From positions 620,001 through 684,000 of the forward strand of contig OY282444.1 of the NCBI GenBank assembly GCA_958296125.1: 64,000 bases of DNA. The letters run 5' to 3'. This document shows, one piece after another, positions 42,549 through 51,447 of the stretch; positions within the stretch are counted from its first letter, which is position 1; each line of letters opens with the position of its first letter. Source of the DNA: an uncultured Poribacteria bacterium. Its GTDB lineage: Bacteria; Poribacteria; WGA-4E; PCPOR2b. The notes below the pieces were generated by a model. The model was not told where the DNA came from, ran no database searches, and worked only from the letters and a program-made list of their open reading frames with translations. Both the position numbers and the translations under genes were made by a program.

Positions 42549-43457
42549 ATGACGACTACAATCGATCCAAAGGGAACGAAAATTGGCTGGGTTGGGACAG
42601 GCGTGATGGGACGCTGGATGTGCCAACACATTATGGACCTCGGGTATTCGGCAACGGTCTACAATCGAACCAAGGCAAAAGCACAACCACTGCTTGATGC
42701 CGGTGCCTCTTGGGAAAATTCACCAAGCGATGTAGCCGCAGCGTCAGATGTCATCTTCAGCATCGTCGGGTTCCCGCCCGATGTGCGCGAGGTCTACCTC
42801 GGCGACAATGGCATTTTGAAAAGCGCGAAGTCCGGCAGTATCATCGTTGATATGACAACAACCGAACCTTCGTTAGCACAAGAGATTGATGCAGCAGCGA
42901 AGCCGCAAGGCATCTCTTCCATTGATGCGCCCGTTTCCGGCGGCGACGTTGGTGCACGGGAAGCGCGGCTTTCCATTATGGTGGGCGGCGATGCTGATGC
43001 TGTCGGAGCTGTCATGCCGCTCTTTGAAGCGATGGGGAAAAATATCGTGCATCAGGGCGGGGCAGGTGCCGGACAACACACAAAGATGTGTAACCAGATC
43101 ACAATCTCTGGAACGATGATTGGTGTTTGCGAAGCATTACTCTACGGTTACAAAGCAGGTTTAGATCTGGAAACGATGCTATCATCGATCAGCGGAGGCG
43201 CAGCTGCTTGTTGGTCACTTGATAACCTTGCTCCTCGCATTCTCCAACGCAACTTTGACCCCGGCTTCTTCGTTGAACATTTCATCAAGGACATGGGCAT
43301 TGCGCTTGATGAAGCCAAGAAGATGAACCTTAGCTTACCCGGACTCGCACTCGTGCATCAACTGTATCTCGCTGTCCAAGCCCAAGGACACGGTCGCTTA
43401 GGGACTCAGGCACTTATGCTCGCGCTGGAGCAGATGTCGAGTACGGAACTGAGTTAG
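42549..43457 (+). CDS. 3-hydroxyisobutyrate dehydrogenase-family oxidoreductase
   Basis: A 302-residue beta-hydroxyacid dehydrogenase. The Rossmann loop is [18 protein letters not shown], the substrate-binding segment is [22 protein letters not shown], and the catalytic lysine is Lys179 with Asn182 in [18 protein letters not shown](P)-dependent oxidation of 3-hydroxyisobutyrate, tartronate semialdehyde, or related hydroxyacids is expected. AAGGAGA precedes the ATG. The gap on both sides suggests its own transcript. Confidence 0.9.
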   Translation: MTTTIDPKGTKIGWVGTGVMGRWMCQHIMDLGYSATVYNRTKAKAQPLLDAGASWENSPSDVAAASDVIFSIVGFPPDVREVYLGDNGILKSAKSGSIIVDMTTTEPSLAQEIDAAAKPQGISSIDAPVSGGDVGAREARLSIMVGGDADAVGAVMPLFEAMGKNIVHQGGAGAGQHTKMCNQITISGTMIGVCEALLYGYKAGLDLETMLSSISGGAAACWSLDNLAPRILQRNFDPGFFVEHFIKDMGIALDEAKKMNLSLPGLALVHQLYLAVQAQGHGRLGTQALMLALEQMSSTELS

Positions 43458-43576
43458 TCTATCAAACGTAATACAGTAAAGCGTAATTCGTAATTGGCGA
43501 TCGGTCACTAGACATAAGCCCCCTTACGCATTATGCCTTACGGTTTCCAAATGCCATACATATACAGGAGAATCAG

Positions 43577-44170
43577 ATGGCAAGGCAACTGAGAATGGTT
43601 CGGCCAAATCTGGATGGATTATCACAACTCGAAATTCCGGAGGGGTATGAAATCCGCACCTACCAGGAGGGGGACGATGTACATTGGGCAAACGTAATCA
43701 GCGACTCGTTTGGCGGTGAGCGTACGCCTGAGGATGCCCGTCGTGATATAATGGACCGCGACGTGTTTGACCCGAAGGGACTCTATTTTGCTACCTATCA
43801 AAGTACGCCGGTTGGTACGACGTGCGCGTGGAAAGATACGCCCGATGAAAAAGAGGTTGGCATTGTTCACATGGTTGGTGTCCATTCTGCCCACACAGGA
43901 CATAGGCTCGGTAAATGTGTAGTGCTCTGCGTGCTATTGTATCTTCGAGAACACGGTTTCAAGTGCGCTCAGCTAGGCACCGACGACCTTAGGCTGCCGG
44001 CGATTAAGACATATCTGAACCTTGGCTTTTTGCCGGTCTATGTCGATGTCGACCAGCCAGAGCGTTGGCAGCAGATTTTCAAGAAACTCGGACTGCCAGC
44101 CGTGTCGGATCAATCAGAGAAGATTAGAGCCGCAATCTCTGACGAAATGTGGGCAAAGGTTTGCAAATAA
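43577..44170 (+). CDS. GNAT-family N-acetyltransferase
   Basis: A 197-residue GNAT protein. The fold's key acetyl-CoA segment is partly seen: VGIVHMVGVHSAHTGHRLGK (motif A, with V.p.hrg.glg-like spacing) followed by VVLCVLLYLREHGFKCAQLGTDD and AIKTYLNLGFLPVYVD. TTCAWKDTPDEK precedes motif A. The family transfers an acetyl group from acetyl-CoA to an amine. AGGAG precedes the ATG. Substrate unknown. Confidence 0.8.
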   Translation: MARQLRMVRPNLDGLSQLEIPEGYEIRTYQEGDDVHWANVISDSFGGERTPEDARRDIMDRDVFDPKGLYFATYQSTPVGTTCAWKDTPDEKEVGIVHMVGVHSAHTGHRLGKCVVLCVLLYLREHGFKCAQLGTDDLRLPAIKTYLNLGFLPVYVDVDQPERWQQIFKKLGLPAVSDQSEKIRAAISDEMWAKVCK

Positions 44171-44215
44171 GCTGCTGATAATTGGAAGTTGAGATGCCTG
44201 TGTACTCCCTGAAGA

Positions 44216-45832
44216 ATGAAACGCTTCTCTCGGATTGATCTGGTTCTCATTCCTATCCTCACGATCGGTTTTGCTCTCCGAACCGTTGGGCTTGGCATCA
44301 GCTTGCCCGACCATCCAGATCCACGGGAGCCGCTGATTGCACAGGACATCTTCAACCTCATCCATTTTGAATCCCCGCCCGAGATCTATAATTGGCCCGG
44401 AACAGCTTGGTTTTACCTAATTGCGGCGATTGGGATGGTTTTAGAGACGTTTGGATTAGAACTCACAGTTGCTCACATTATCTGGCTGGGCCGCTTTACA
44501 AACGTTTTGCTGTCAACAGCGACCATCTGGCTGACGTATCAGATTGGGGGTTGGCTTTACAACCGTCCTACTGGACTTATCAGCGGGGGATTGCTCGCCG
44601 TAACAATGCTGCATGCAACGAACGAGTCTCGCTTTGCACTCGTCGATATTCCCGCCACCTTCTGTGTAACCCTACTGATCTGGTTCTGTGCCAAAGCACA
44701 ATCCGTTTCATTTCGTCAAGCCGCTTGGCTGGGTGTTATCGCAGGAATCAGCTTCGCTGTCAAGTTCACAACGATTTTCGTAGGCTTATCCGTCGTCGCT
44801 CTTCTGCTCTTGCGAACAGAGCGTTTTCAGGCTTCAGATTTTTTCTTGAAATTGGCGACGGTTGTCGGGGTTGCGGGGGCAGCGTTCACGATAATCTGTC
44901 CGTACTGGCTAATCGACCTCTTTTCCCCGGAGTGGAACCTATTCTTCGATGCCCTCTTTTATGAATCCTCGCATTACCGGAAAGGGCACTTTGGACTGTT
45001 TGCGACCGGCGAAATCAACTGGTTCAATCGATTCATCTATCTGTGGGCACTGCTGCGATGGGGTATGGGCACGCCGTTGGCGTTGCTTGCCATCGCCGGA
45101 ACGTTGTTAGCGATAATCCAACGGAAAGATGGGGATAAAATTCTCCTCGCCTTTGCAATACCCTATCTGCTATTCATCGGTTCACACAAGCTGAAATTTG
45201 TCCGTCATCTGCTGCTGATTTACCCGGCGTTGATACTATTCGCGGCAGGGTGTATAGGTAGGGTGAGCCCCATGTTCACTCGATCCGATCGGGGCTATCG
45301 AAATTCGATTCTGAAACAGTGGGCAATGCCTACCCTATCGGTTGTTATTTTGGGCGGGGTAGGTGTGTATTCGCTAATTTATACCGCAGCCTTTGCCAGC
45401 GTTATGGGGTCGGTGCCAACGACAGTTGAGGCAGTTGAATGGATAGAATCGAATATTCCATCGGATAAATCGGTTGAACGCGAGCCTGAGATCTTATTTG
45501 ATTGGCTGCTGCCAAGATTGGACCGAGCAGAGGAGGGAGGGGAAGCAGAGTGGGTCCTTGTTTTGATGCCGAATGCGGAGGTTTTTCTGAACTACGCCGC
45601 GAAGCCAACGCACTATTCGGCAATCGATTGGTATCCGTTGGAATCGGTGAATACAGAAGCGGCGGTAGCGTTCTATGATCGGATTTTCGGGAAGTCAAGC
45701 CGATATACCCTCGCACAACGTTTTCAGTGCCAGCCGCATTTTCTCGGTATTCCGATTTCTGACCAAGGCGCACCATTTCCGATACGGGCGTTGACACATC
45801 CAGAGATACGGGTTTACCGTTTGCGGGAGTAA
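44216..45832 (+). CDS. Polyprenyl-phosphate-dependent glycosyltransferase, GT39/ArnT-like
   Basis: A 538-residue multi-spanning membrane protein. The N-terminal part has the first loop with conserved acidic residues (GLGISLPDHPDPREPLIAQD), then GWLYNRPTGLISGGLLAVTMLHATNESRFALVD with the second-loop arginine/aspartate. About ten hydrophobic spans follow, with a soluble tail from about 400 to 538. This is the GT-C layout of dolichyl/undecaprenyl-phosphate-sugar glycosyltransferases, which add a sugar to lipid A or proteins outside the inner membrane. It fits with LPS synthesis elsewhere in the window. Follows the acetyltransferase with 45 bases between. Confidence 0.75.
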   Translation: MKRFSRIDLVLIPILTIGFALRTVGLGISLPDHPDPREPLIAQDIFNLIHFESPPEIYNWPGTAWFYLIAAIGMVLETFGLELTVAHIIWLGRFTNVLLSTATIWLTYQIGGWLYNRPTGLISGGLLAVTMLHATNESRFALVDIPATFCVTLLIWFCAKAQSVSFRQAAWLGVIAGISFAVKFTTIFVGLSVVALLLLRTERFQASDFFLKLATVVGVAGAAFTIICPYWLIDLFSPEWNLFFDALFYESSHYRKGHFGLFATGEINWFNRFIYLWALLRWGMGTPLALLAIAGTLLAIIQRKDGDKILLAFAIPYLLFIGSHKLKFVRHLLLIYPALILFAAGCIGRVSPMFTRSDRGYRNSILKQWAMPTLSVVILGGVGVYSLIYTAAFASVMGSVPTTVEAVEWIESNIPSDKSVEREPEILFDWLLPRLDRAEEGGEAEWVLVLMPNAEVFLNYAAKPTHYSAIDWYPLESVNTEAAVAFYDRIFGKSSRYTLAQRFQCQPHFLGIPISDQGAPFPIRALTHPEIRVYRLRE

Positions 45833-45882
45833 GACTGGCCGGTGATCAGCATCCGATCGCCAACTCTCATAACCTGCTGGTG

Positions 45883-46077
45883 TTATATGAACAATTTTTC
45901 AAAGGAGGGGAAGGGGACATAACGAAAAAAATCCCTACAAACTGGGGGTGTATCTTCAGGTTTTGCCAGCCGTAAGGCTAACAAGCCTAGAGGGTACACC
46001 CTTTTTTTGTCTGGTTTACTCTTAACTTCGTAAATGGTTTTCCTATACAGATTGTCAATGATGGGCGTAGCTATCAT
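45883..46077 (-). pseudogene. Possible N-terminal transposase fragment
   Basis: An ATG at 46077 has a strong ribosome-binding site (GGAGG, 8 bases away) and opens a 64-codon frame: MIATPIIDNLYRKTIYEV, then KSKPDKKRVYPLGLLALRLA and KPEDTP. The DKKRVYPLGLLALRLAKPEDTP pattern recalls the N terminus of ISAs1/DDE_Tnp_1-associated transposases, where R.YPL.LLL.LLLAKL.GEDTPSG is typical, and a piece appears missing. Alternatively it is an unrelated small gene. It overlaps a hairpin with T-tract on the plus strand. Confidence 0.35.
45946..46008 (+). terminator. Structured hairpin with T-tract after the GT39-like gene
   Basis: GGGTGTA (45946-45952) pairs with TACACCC (45995-46001), followed by seven T (46002-46008). 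Inside is a tight AGCC-GTAA-GGCT hairpin (45968-45979) and an overlapping GGCT/AGCC alternative. It probably ends transcripts from the glycosyltransferase gene; competing inner helices are unusual for a plain terminator. Confidence 0.45.
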
Positions 46078-46277
46078 TGCGCTTTCCTCCATTCAACTAT
46101 CCAGTTGTAGATATATCGGCTCATTCCTGTCTGCTGCATGATTAAGGTTCGGCCTCCAGTATAGCCTTAGGTGTCGAGTTCTGCGAGGAATTAAATCTTT
46201 TGCACCTTCCTTCCCTGTGTGGTAGAATATCCCCAAGCATCATACAACACACCGTAAAAAAAAGAAGAACTCACAAG

Positions 46278-47996
46278 ATGACAAACGACGAAATTAGTGA
46301 AGTGTTCAGGAACATCGGCAATCTGCTTCAAATCAAAGGCGACGACTTCTTCCGTGCCAGAATTTACGATCGAGCGGCGGAGACCATTGACGAACTCTCG
46401 GCAGATCTACATAGATTGGCAGAGGAGGGAACGCTTCGCTCAATTCCGGGTGTCGGCAAAACCATTGAACAAAAAATCATCGAAATGCTGGAAACAGGAC
46501 GATGTCGCTTTTATGATAACCTAATCCAAGAGATGGGACCCGATGTGCTAGATCTCATCGCAATTCGGGGGGTTGGGGTGAAAACAGCGGGACGGTTTTA
46601 TCAGGAGTTGGGCATAAAAAGTCTCAGCAATCTCCGAACAGCAATTGATACCGATCAGCTCAAGCAGATGAAACGGGTGGGGCCCAAGACAATTGAATCA
46701 ATCAATGAGGGCTTGCAGTTTCTCGAAGCGCAAAGAAAGATGCGCCCGCTCCGGCAGATTTTACCGATTGCGGATGCTGTCTTTGATGCACTCAAAAACT
46801 GCTCAGATGTCAAACGGTTGGATTTCACCGGGGATCTTCGCAGGCGCGAGGAGGTATTACAAAGCCTTGAGCTAGTTGCAGAATGTGACTGTGCACAGGG
46901 GGTTGTCGAAGCATTGTCCGGGGTGGAAGGTGTGGCAGCTCCGGGGATACAGGATAATGTTCACGTCGCCGCTTCCGTAGATAGGGGATTTCCGTTGCGG
47001 GTTTATTGTACCAGTGCGGCAGAATATGAAGCGACTTTAGTTGTAACGACAGGAGCAGATACACACTTAACCCAACTCAATCAGGTCGCAGCATCTCAAG
47101 ATATTGAGGCAATGAGTCAACGGCTGCCAGATTGGTCAAAAAATAAGACGGAATCTGACATTTATGGTCAACTTGGATTGGCGTTCATCACCCCTGAATT
47201 GCGAGGTGATGCCGATTCGATCGAGACAGCATTAGCGGATAATTTGCCAACCCTTATCGAGCAGGGCGATCTACGGTGTGATCTGCATATACACACTGAT
47301 TGGAGCGATGGACGGGGCTCAATTCGGCAGGTGGTAGAGGCTGCAGCGTCACTTGGGCATGAATACATCGCCATCACCGATCACTCCGAATCCTCACGGG
47401 TTGCCAACGGCTTAACCCCTGAGCGGTTGTTGGCACAGATTCAACAAGTTCGCGCAATCAACGCAGAAATTGATGGGATGGAAGTGCTTACTGGTTCAGA
47501 GGTTGATATCCTGAAGGACGGCAGTCTTGACTTCCCCGATGAACTCTTGGCGCAGCTTGACATCGTTGTGGCGAGTGTTCACGCGGGCTTTTCAATGAGT
47601 GAAACGGAGATGACCGACCGTGTCATCCGCGCAGTCGAAAATCCATATGTCACCATCATCGGACACCCGACCGGGCGTCTGCTGGGTCGGCGTCCGGGGT
47701 ACGCAATCAATCTTGAAGCAGTGATTGAGGCAGCGGCAGCACACCGCGTGGCGTTAGAGATTAATGCTGCCCCCAGCCGATTGGATCTCGAACCGAGTGC
47801 TGTGCGGCAGGCGCGTGCTCGCGGTGTCCTACTCTCGATCAACACCGATGCACATACAATCCCTGACCTAGAGCGTGTTCTATTCGGGATCAACGTTGCC
47901 CGGCGCGGTTGGTTGGAGAAAGCAGATGTTCTCAACACCTATTCACTGATGGCAGTGAAAGAAATAATGGCTGGACGAGTGAGGGGTAACGAATGA
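46278..47996 (+). CDS. PolX-like protein with inactivated polymerase core and intact PHP domain
   Basis: A 572-residue PolX-type protein. Residues 1-155 are the helix-hairpin-helix 8-kDa/fingers region (SIPGVGKTIEQKIIEML, AIRGVGVKTAGRFY, RVGPKTIESI). The palm follows: GDLRRREEVLQSLELV (185-200) replaces the normal GSLRRxxETVxDxD, so both catalytic aspartates are gone, and the VDLRV strand reads PLRVY. The C-terminal PHP domain keeps its metal ligands: CDLHIHTDWSDG, IAITDHSES, VASVHAGF, IGHPTGR and INTDAH. The protein probably cannot synthesise DNA but may keep 3'-5' exonuclease or AP-site phosphoesterase activity. ATG at 46278 chosen by alignment; an earlier in-frame start (46200) adds unconserved residues. 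Confidence 0.85.
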   Translation: MTNDEISEVFRNIGNLLQIKGDDFFRARIYDRAAETIDELSADLHRLAEEGTLRSIPGVGKTIEQKIIEMLETGRCRFYDNLIQEMGPDVLDLIAIRGVGVKTAGRFYQELGIKSLSNLRTAIDTDQLKQMKRVGPKTIESINEGLQFLEAQRKMRPLRQILPIADAVFDALKNCSDVKRLDFTGDLRRREEVLQSLELVAECDCAQGVVEALSGVEGVAAPGIQDNVHVAASVDRGFPLRVYCTSAAEYEATLVVTTGADTHLTQLNQVAASQDIEAMSQRLPDWSKNKTESDIYGQLGLAFITPELRGDADSIETALADNLPTLIEQGDLRCDLHIHTDWSDGRGSIRQVVEAAASLGHEYIAITDHSESSRVANGLTPERLLAQIQQVRAINAEIDGMEVLTGSEVDILKDGSLDFPDELLAQLDIVVASVHAGFSMSETEMTDRVIRAVENPYVTIIGHPTGRLLGRRPGYAINLEAVIEAAAAHRVALEINAAPSRLDLEPSAVRQARARGVLLSINTDAHTIPDLERVLFGINVARRGWLEKADVLNTYSLMAVKEIMAGRVRGNE

Positions 47997-48027
47997 TCCT
48001 CGTCTATTACGATAGATTTTTCAGACG

Positions 48028-49884
48028 ATGAAGATTCAAATCACAGACCAAATCTTTGAAATCGATGAAAAAACCTTATATGATTGGATAAAGCTGGGAC
48101 GTGTACCACGGGAGGCCTCCGTATGGTCTGAAACACTCACCGATGGTCAATGGCAGCCTGTTTGTGAGCTTCCGCCGGTTCGGAAACTGTGGGGACTTGA
48201 CAGCAATTCAGAGAGTGCAGCTGTCGGCAAATCGGAGAGCACCAAAAGCGAGTTGAAAGTAGAGCAAGGATTTCTCAAGTACCAAAAAAGATTACCCTTA
48301 GTGACGCTCACTTTAATTGTATTGAATATTGTTATTTTTCACCCACTCGAACTTCGGCTGATTGCCTCTTCCCAAGACTTGAGATCCTTAATTCAATTTG
48401 GAGCGTATTCTTACCGTCTAATTGTGGAGGAGGGAGAATATTGGCGACTACTAACAAGTACCTTTTTGCACGCCCACACCTTGCATCTTCACCTGAATAT
48501 GGGCATCCTCTTCCTCCTTGGTCGTTTACTGGAAGGGTTGTACGGCAGAGGTCGGTTTCTGCTTCTCTACTTGACTTCAGCAATCGCTAGCAGCCTTGCA
48601 AGTTTACCTTTTGTCCAAGACGCTTTGGGGGTCGGGGCATCAGGTGCCGTATTCGGGTTAATCGGTGTTGCTATCGCTTTGGGCATCCGCTACAAAGATC
48701 GCCTTCCTCGAAGACTGGGGCGGATTCTCGGCTTACGTCTGCTCCCATTTGTTGGAATTGACCTTTTTCTTGGCTTCTACGTCCTCCCACACTTTAATTA
48801 CAACGTCAACAACGCTGCTCACCTCGGCGGACTGTTCACAGGATTTATTGGCGGGCTAGTCCTTGCGCCAGAAATTTTTAGCCATCGTGAACGTGAAAAA
48901 AAGATCGTGGCAGGGTTGGTAACAGCACTTGTGGGTTTGGCAATTGCAAGCGGCATCATGACGGTCTTACATGCCCTTACAGACTCAGTGAAAACGGTTG
49001 AACGGCAGGTTGATAGGGTATCCCCCGCTGACCTCCCCGATTATATTGCAGGTTATGAGAAGGAAATCCTAAAACGTCCTTACGATCCGAGCACTTACGC
49101 GGTTCTTGAAAGGCTCTATATCGAGGCACTAAGGACTTTTCCGGATGACGCTTCTTGGACACATAAACTCAAACAGTTCTATGAAAAGGTGCTCCAAGCG
49201 GATCCGGACAACTCCATTTGGAATAATAATCTGTTTTGGGTGTACCAAGCAACAGCTTTCGAGCGTCCAGATGAGAAAGCGGAACTGACAGACTATATCA
49301 AACTGTGTGAAACGGTCGCAGGCAAACGAGGTTATAATCGGACCCTTTATCTAAACTTGGAATATTTTTATACGCGTGCAAAGGGGCTTGCTCCTCAGGA
49401 GGGTGGATTTTGGGATCGCAAACTGGAAGACTTTTATCAGGGAGCTGTGAAAAAAGACCCTGAAAATGGGACATGGAGTAACAACTTGGCGTGGCTCTAC
49501 GTCGAGCAGCGGACCAACCCCCAAAAGACAGTTGAACTTGCCCTGAACGCCGTGAGGCAAGCCCCGAAGGAAAAAAACTTCCTAGATACCCTTGGATGGG
49601 CATATTTTCGGGATGGGCAGTATCGTAAAGCGCTTCGTGCATTTGAGCAAGTTGTCGCAAACTCCGTAGAAACCGAGGAGGAATTGAAGGCTCAAGAAAG
49701 TGGCTGGAGAGGCATTACAGAGCTAGTTCAGACTGAGAAGGCCCCTCAAGCGTCTCAAAGCTTCAACCCGGCGTTCTTGAAAATTTATGAACGACTGTCT
49801 CGCATATTCCCAGAGGATTCCACAGATCGAGCAAAACTCGATGCTGTCTTTAATCTCTTTCAGCAAAGTTCCCACGGCGGGTAG
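48028..49884 (+). CDS. Rhomboid-family serine protease fused to C-terminal TPR region
   Basis: A 618-residue protein. Residues 1-55 are a small soluble domain with DEKTLYDWIKLGRVPREASV that resembles a GYF_2/DUF4339-like module. Residues 85-320 form a rhomboid protease: HLHLNMGILFLLGRLLEG, GVGASGAVFGLIG (catalytic Ser205) and NNAAHLGGLFTGF (His265). About 330-610 contains TPR-like repeats (EKVLQADPDNSIWNNNLFWV, AVKKDPENGTWSNNLAWLY). Rhomboids cleave transmembrane substrates in the membrane; the cytosolic or periplasmic TPR part would recruit partners. No ribosome-binding site is clear. It follows the PolX-like gene by 31 bases and may be co-transcribed. Confidence 0.85.
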   Translation: MKIQITDQIFEIDEKTLYDWIKLGRVPREASVWSETLTDGQWQPVCELPPVRKLWGLDSNSESAAVGKSESTKSELKVEQGFLKYQKRLPLVTLTLIVLNIVIFHPLELRLIASSQDLRSLIQFGAYSYRLIVEEGEYWRLLTSTFLHAHTLHLHLNMGILFLLGRLLEGLYGRGRFLLLYLTSAIASSLASLPFVQDALGVGASGAVFGLIGVAIALGIRYKDRLPRRLGRILGLRLLPFVGIDLFLGFYVLPHFNYNVNNAAHLGGLFTGFIGGLVLAPEIFSHREREKKIVAGLVTALVGLAIASGIMTVLHALTDSVKTVERQVDRVSPADLPDYIAGYEKEILKRPYDPSTYAVLERLYIEALRTFPDDASWTHKLKQFYEKVLQADPDNSIWNNNLFWVYQATAFERPDEKAELTDYIKLCETVAGKRGYNRTLYLNLEYFYTRAKGLAPQEGGFWDRKLEDFYQGAVKKDPENGTWSNNLAWLYVEQRTNPQKTVELALNAVRQAPKEKNFLDTLGWAYFRDGQYRKALRAFEQVVANSVETEEELKAQESGWRGITELVQTEKAPQASQSFNPAFLKIYERLSRIFPEDSTDRAKLDAVFNLFQQSSHGG

Positions 49885-49980
49885 CACTTCACTGCAGAAG
49901 CATTCGGACAGTTTTGGTGAGTGCCGTAGCATTTATACTTCAAAGCAAAAGGTTATCGAAAAATAGAAGGAGAGGATGTT

Positions 49981-51336
49981 TCACGCATTACGCTCAACCG
50001 TTTTTGTGTAACGTTTCAATTTATACTGTAAGGAACGCAAGCTAATCCCCAAACTTTCTGCCGTTCGGGTGCGATTGCCCTCCATTCTTTCAAGGGTTTT
50101 GAGGATTAACTCTTTTTCCATCTCCTTCATTGTCAGGCCGACGGATATGTTTTCGACCTGCTGTCGGCCGGCGGATTGAACTTCTTCGGGGAGATGTTTT
50201 GGGAGAATTACATCGCCCTCCGCGAAGAGGACAGCTCGTAGGATGGAGTATTCCAGTTCTCGCACGTTGCCGGGCCAGTCGTATTGCATGAAAAGTTCTC
50301 TTGCCTTTTGGCTGATTAGTTGCACGGGTTGACTGTGCGCCTTACTGTGTGTCTGCAGGAAATATTCAGCCAATATCAAAATGTCCTTCTGGCGTGCTCG
50401 TAATGGTGGTAGGTGGATTGGAATCATATTCAAACGGTAGTAGAGGTCCTGACGAAATGCTCCCGTTTTAATGGCGTGCCGCAAGTCTTGATTGGTTGCT
50501 GCAATAATTCGTACATCAACGTGGATCACCCTGGTTCCACCCAGACGCTCGATTTCGCCTTCTTGTAAGGTACGCAACAATTTGGATTGTAGTTCAATCG
50601 ACATATCTCCAATTTCATCCAAAAACAGTGTGCTGCCGTGCCCGCGTTCAAATTTTCCAATTTTTTGGTAAGCTGCCCCAGTAAACGCACCCCGCTCATG
50701 GCCAAAGAGTTCGCTCTCGAGCAGGTGATCCGGAATGGCGGCGCAATTGACGACCACCATCTCTTTTTTTCTGCGCGAACTGTTTTGGTGAAGTGCACGT
50801 GCGACCAGCTCCTTCCCTGTACCGCTTTCCCCTTGCACCAACACTGTAGAGTCAGTATCCGCAACCTTTTCGATAATTTTTAAGACTTCGAGGATGGGCG
50901 GACTTTCCCCCACAATTTCTTCGTAGTTGTGGATGAGTTCATCTCTAGTACTGTGCTCGACAGTGTTTTGGTGCTCTAATGCCTGATCCACCTTTTGCGT
51001 AATATGTTCTGGTTGGAAGGGTTTTTCCAAGAAATCGTAGGCACCACGCTTCGTCGCCTCGACAGCACGCTGGATTGTACCATGTGCTGTCAACATGAGC
51101 ACAAGTAAACCGGGGTATTTTTCGTGGATGCGTGTAAGGGTTTCGATTCCATCTAAGCGCGGCATCTGAATATCCAAAAGTACTAGATCCGGCAGGTCCT
51201 GATCGATTAACTCAAGGACTTCATGCCCATCGGTAGCCGTCACAACTTCGTAGCCCTCCATCTCAAGACGATCTTGTAAGATCAGGATAGTGTCAGGTTC
51301 ATCATCAACGATGAGGATCTTTTCTCGCTCGTTCAT
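49981..51336 (-). CDS. NtrC-family sigma-54-dependent response regulator
   Basis: A 451-residue regulator with three parts: receiver domain (1-120; ILIVDDEPDT, phosphorylation site Asp55 in LVLLDIQMPR, and Lys near 106), AAA+ sigma-54-interaction domain (Walker A GESGTGKE 169-176, GAFTGA loop 216-221 that contacts sigma-54), and a C-terminal Fis-type helix-turn-helix (NRTRTAESLGISLRSLQYKL). It would activate sigma-54 promoters when phosphorylated. No histidine kinase is adjacent, so the partner lies elsewhere. It follows the exbD genes on the same strand but is separated by two terminator hairpins, so it is probably independently expressed. Confidence 0.93.
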   Translation of the reverse strand: MNEREKILIVDDEPDTILILQDRLEMEGYEVVTATDGHEVLELIDQDLPDLVLLDIQMPRLDGIETLTRIHEKYPGLLVLMLTAHGTIQRAVEATKRGAYDFLEKPFQPEHITQKVDQALEHQNTVEHSTRDELIHNYEEIVGESPPILEVLKIIEKVADTDSTVLVQGESGTGKELVARALHQNSSRRKKEMVVVNCAAIPDHLLESELFGHERGAFTGAAYQKIGKFERGHGSTLFLDEIGDMSIELQSKLLRTLQEGEIERLGGTRVIHVDVRIIAATNQDLRHAIKTGAFRQDLYYRLNMIPIHLPPLRARQKDILILAEYFLQTHSKAHSQPVQLISQKARELFMQYDWPGNVRELEYSILRAVLFAEGDVILPKHLPEEVQSAGRQQVENISVGLTMKEMEKELILKTLERMEGNRTRTAESLGISLRSLQYKLKRYTKTVERNA

Positions 51337-51357
51337 CTGATTACGTTAATACAAAAA

Positions 51358-51381
51358 AAAGGCAGCACGTTGGCTGCCTTT
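51358..51381 (-). terminator. Rho-independent terminator 2 of the exbB-exbD-exbD operon
   Basis: Stem AAAGGCAGC/GCTGCCTTT (51358-51366, 51373-51381) with loop ACGTTG; on the minus strand it is followed by eight T. It is an almost exact duplicate of the hairpin at 51411-51434. It lies just before the start of the regulator gene. Confidence 0.75.
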
Positions 51382-51410
51382 AAGAAAATATCGAAACTTC
51401 CAATTGTGAA

Positions 51411-51434
51411 AAAGGCAGCACATCGGCTGCCTTT
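51411..51434 (-). terminator. Rho-independent terminator 1 of the exbB-exbD-exbD operon
   Basis: Stem AAAGGCAGC/GCTGCCTTT (51411-51419, 51426-51434) with loop ACATCG; T-run after it on the minus strand. It begins 14 bases after the exbD stop and is the first of two tandem copies. Confidence 0.75.
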
Positions 51435-51447
51435 AGATATAGTGCAG

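Noticed and set aside
45946-46008. A riboswitch of a named class
   Set aside because: No conserved core of c-di-GMP, SAM, cobalamin, preQ1 or other classes could be matched; only competing hairpins and a T-tract are visible.
46200-46278. Longer N terminus for the PolX-like protein from 46200
   Set aside because: The first 26 residues are unlike PolX proteins, and there is no ribosome-binding site there. ATG 46278 fits the family start MTNDEISEVF.
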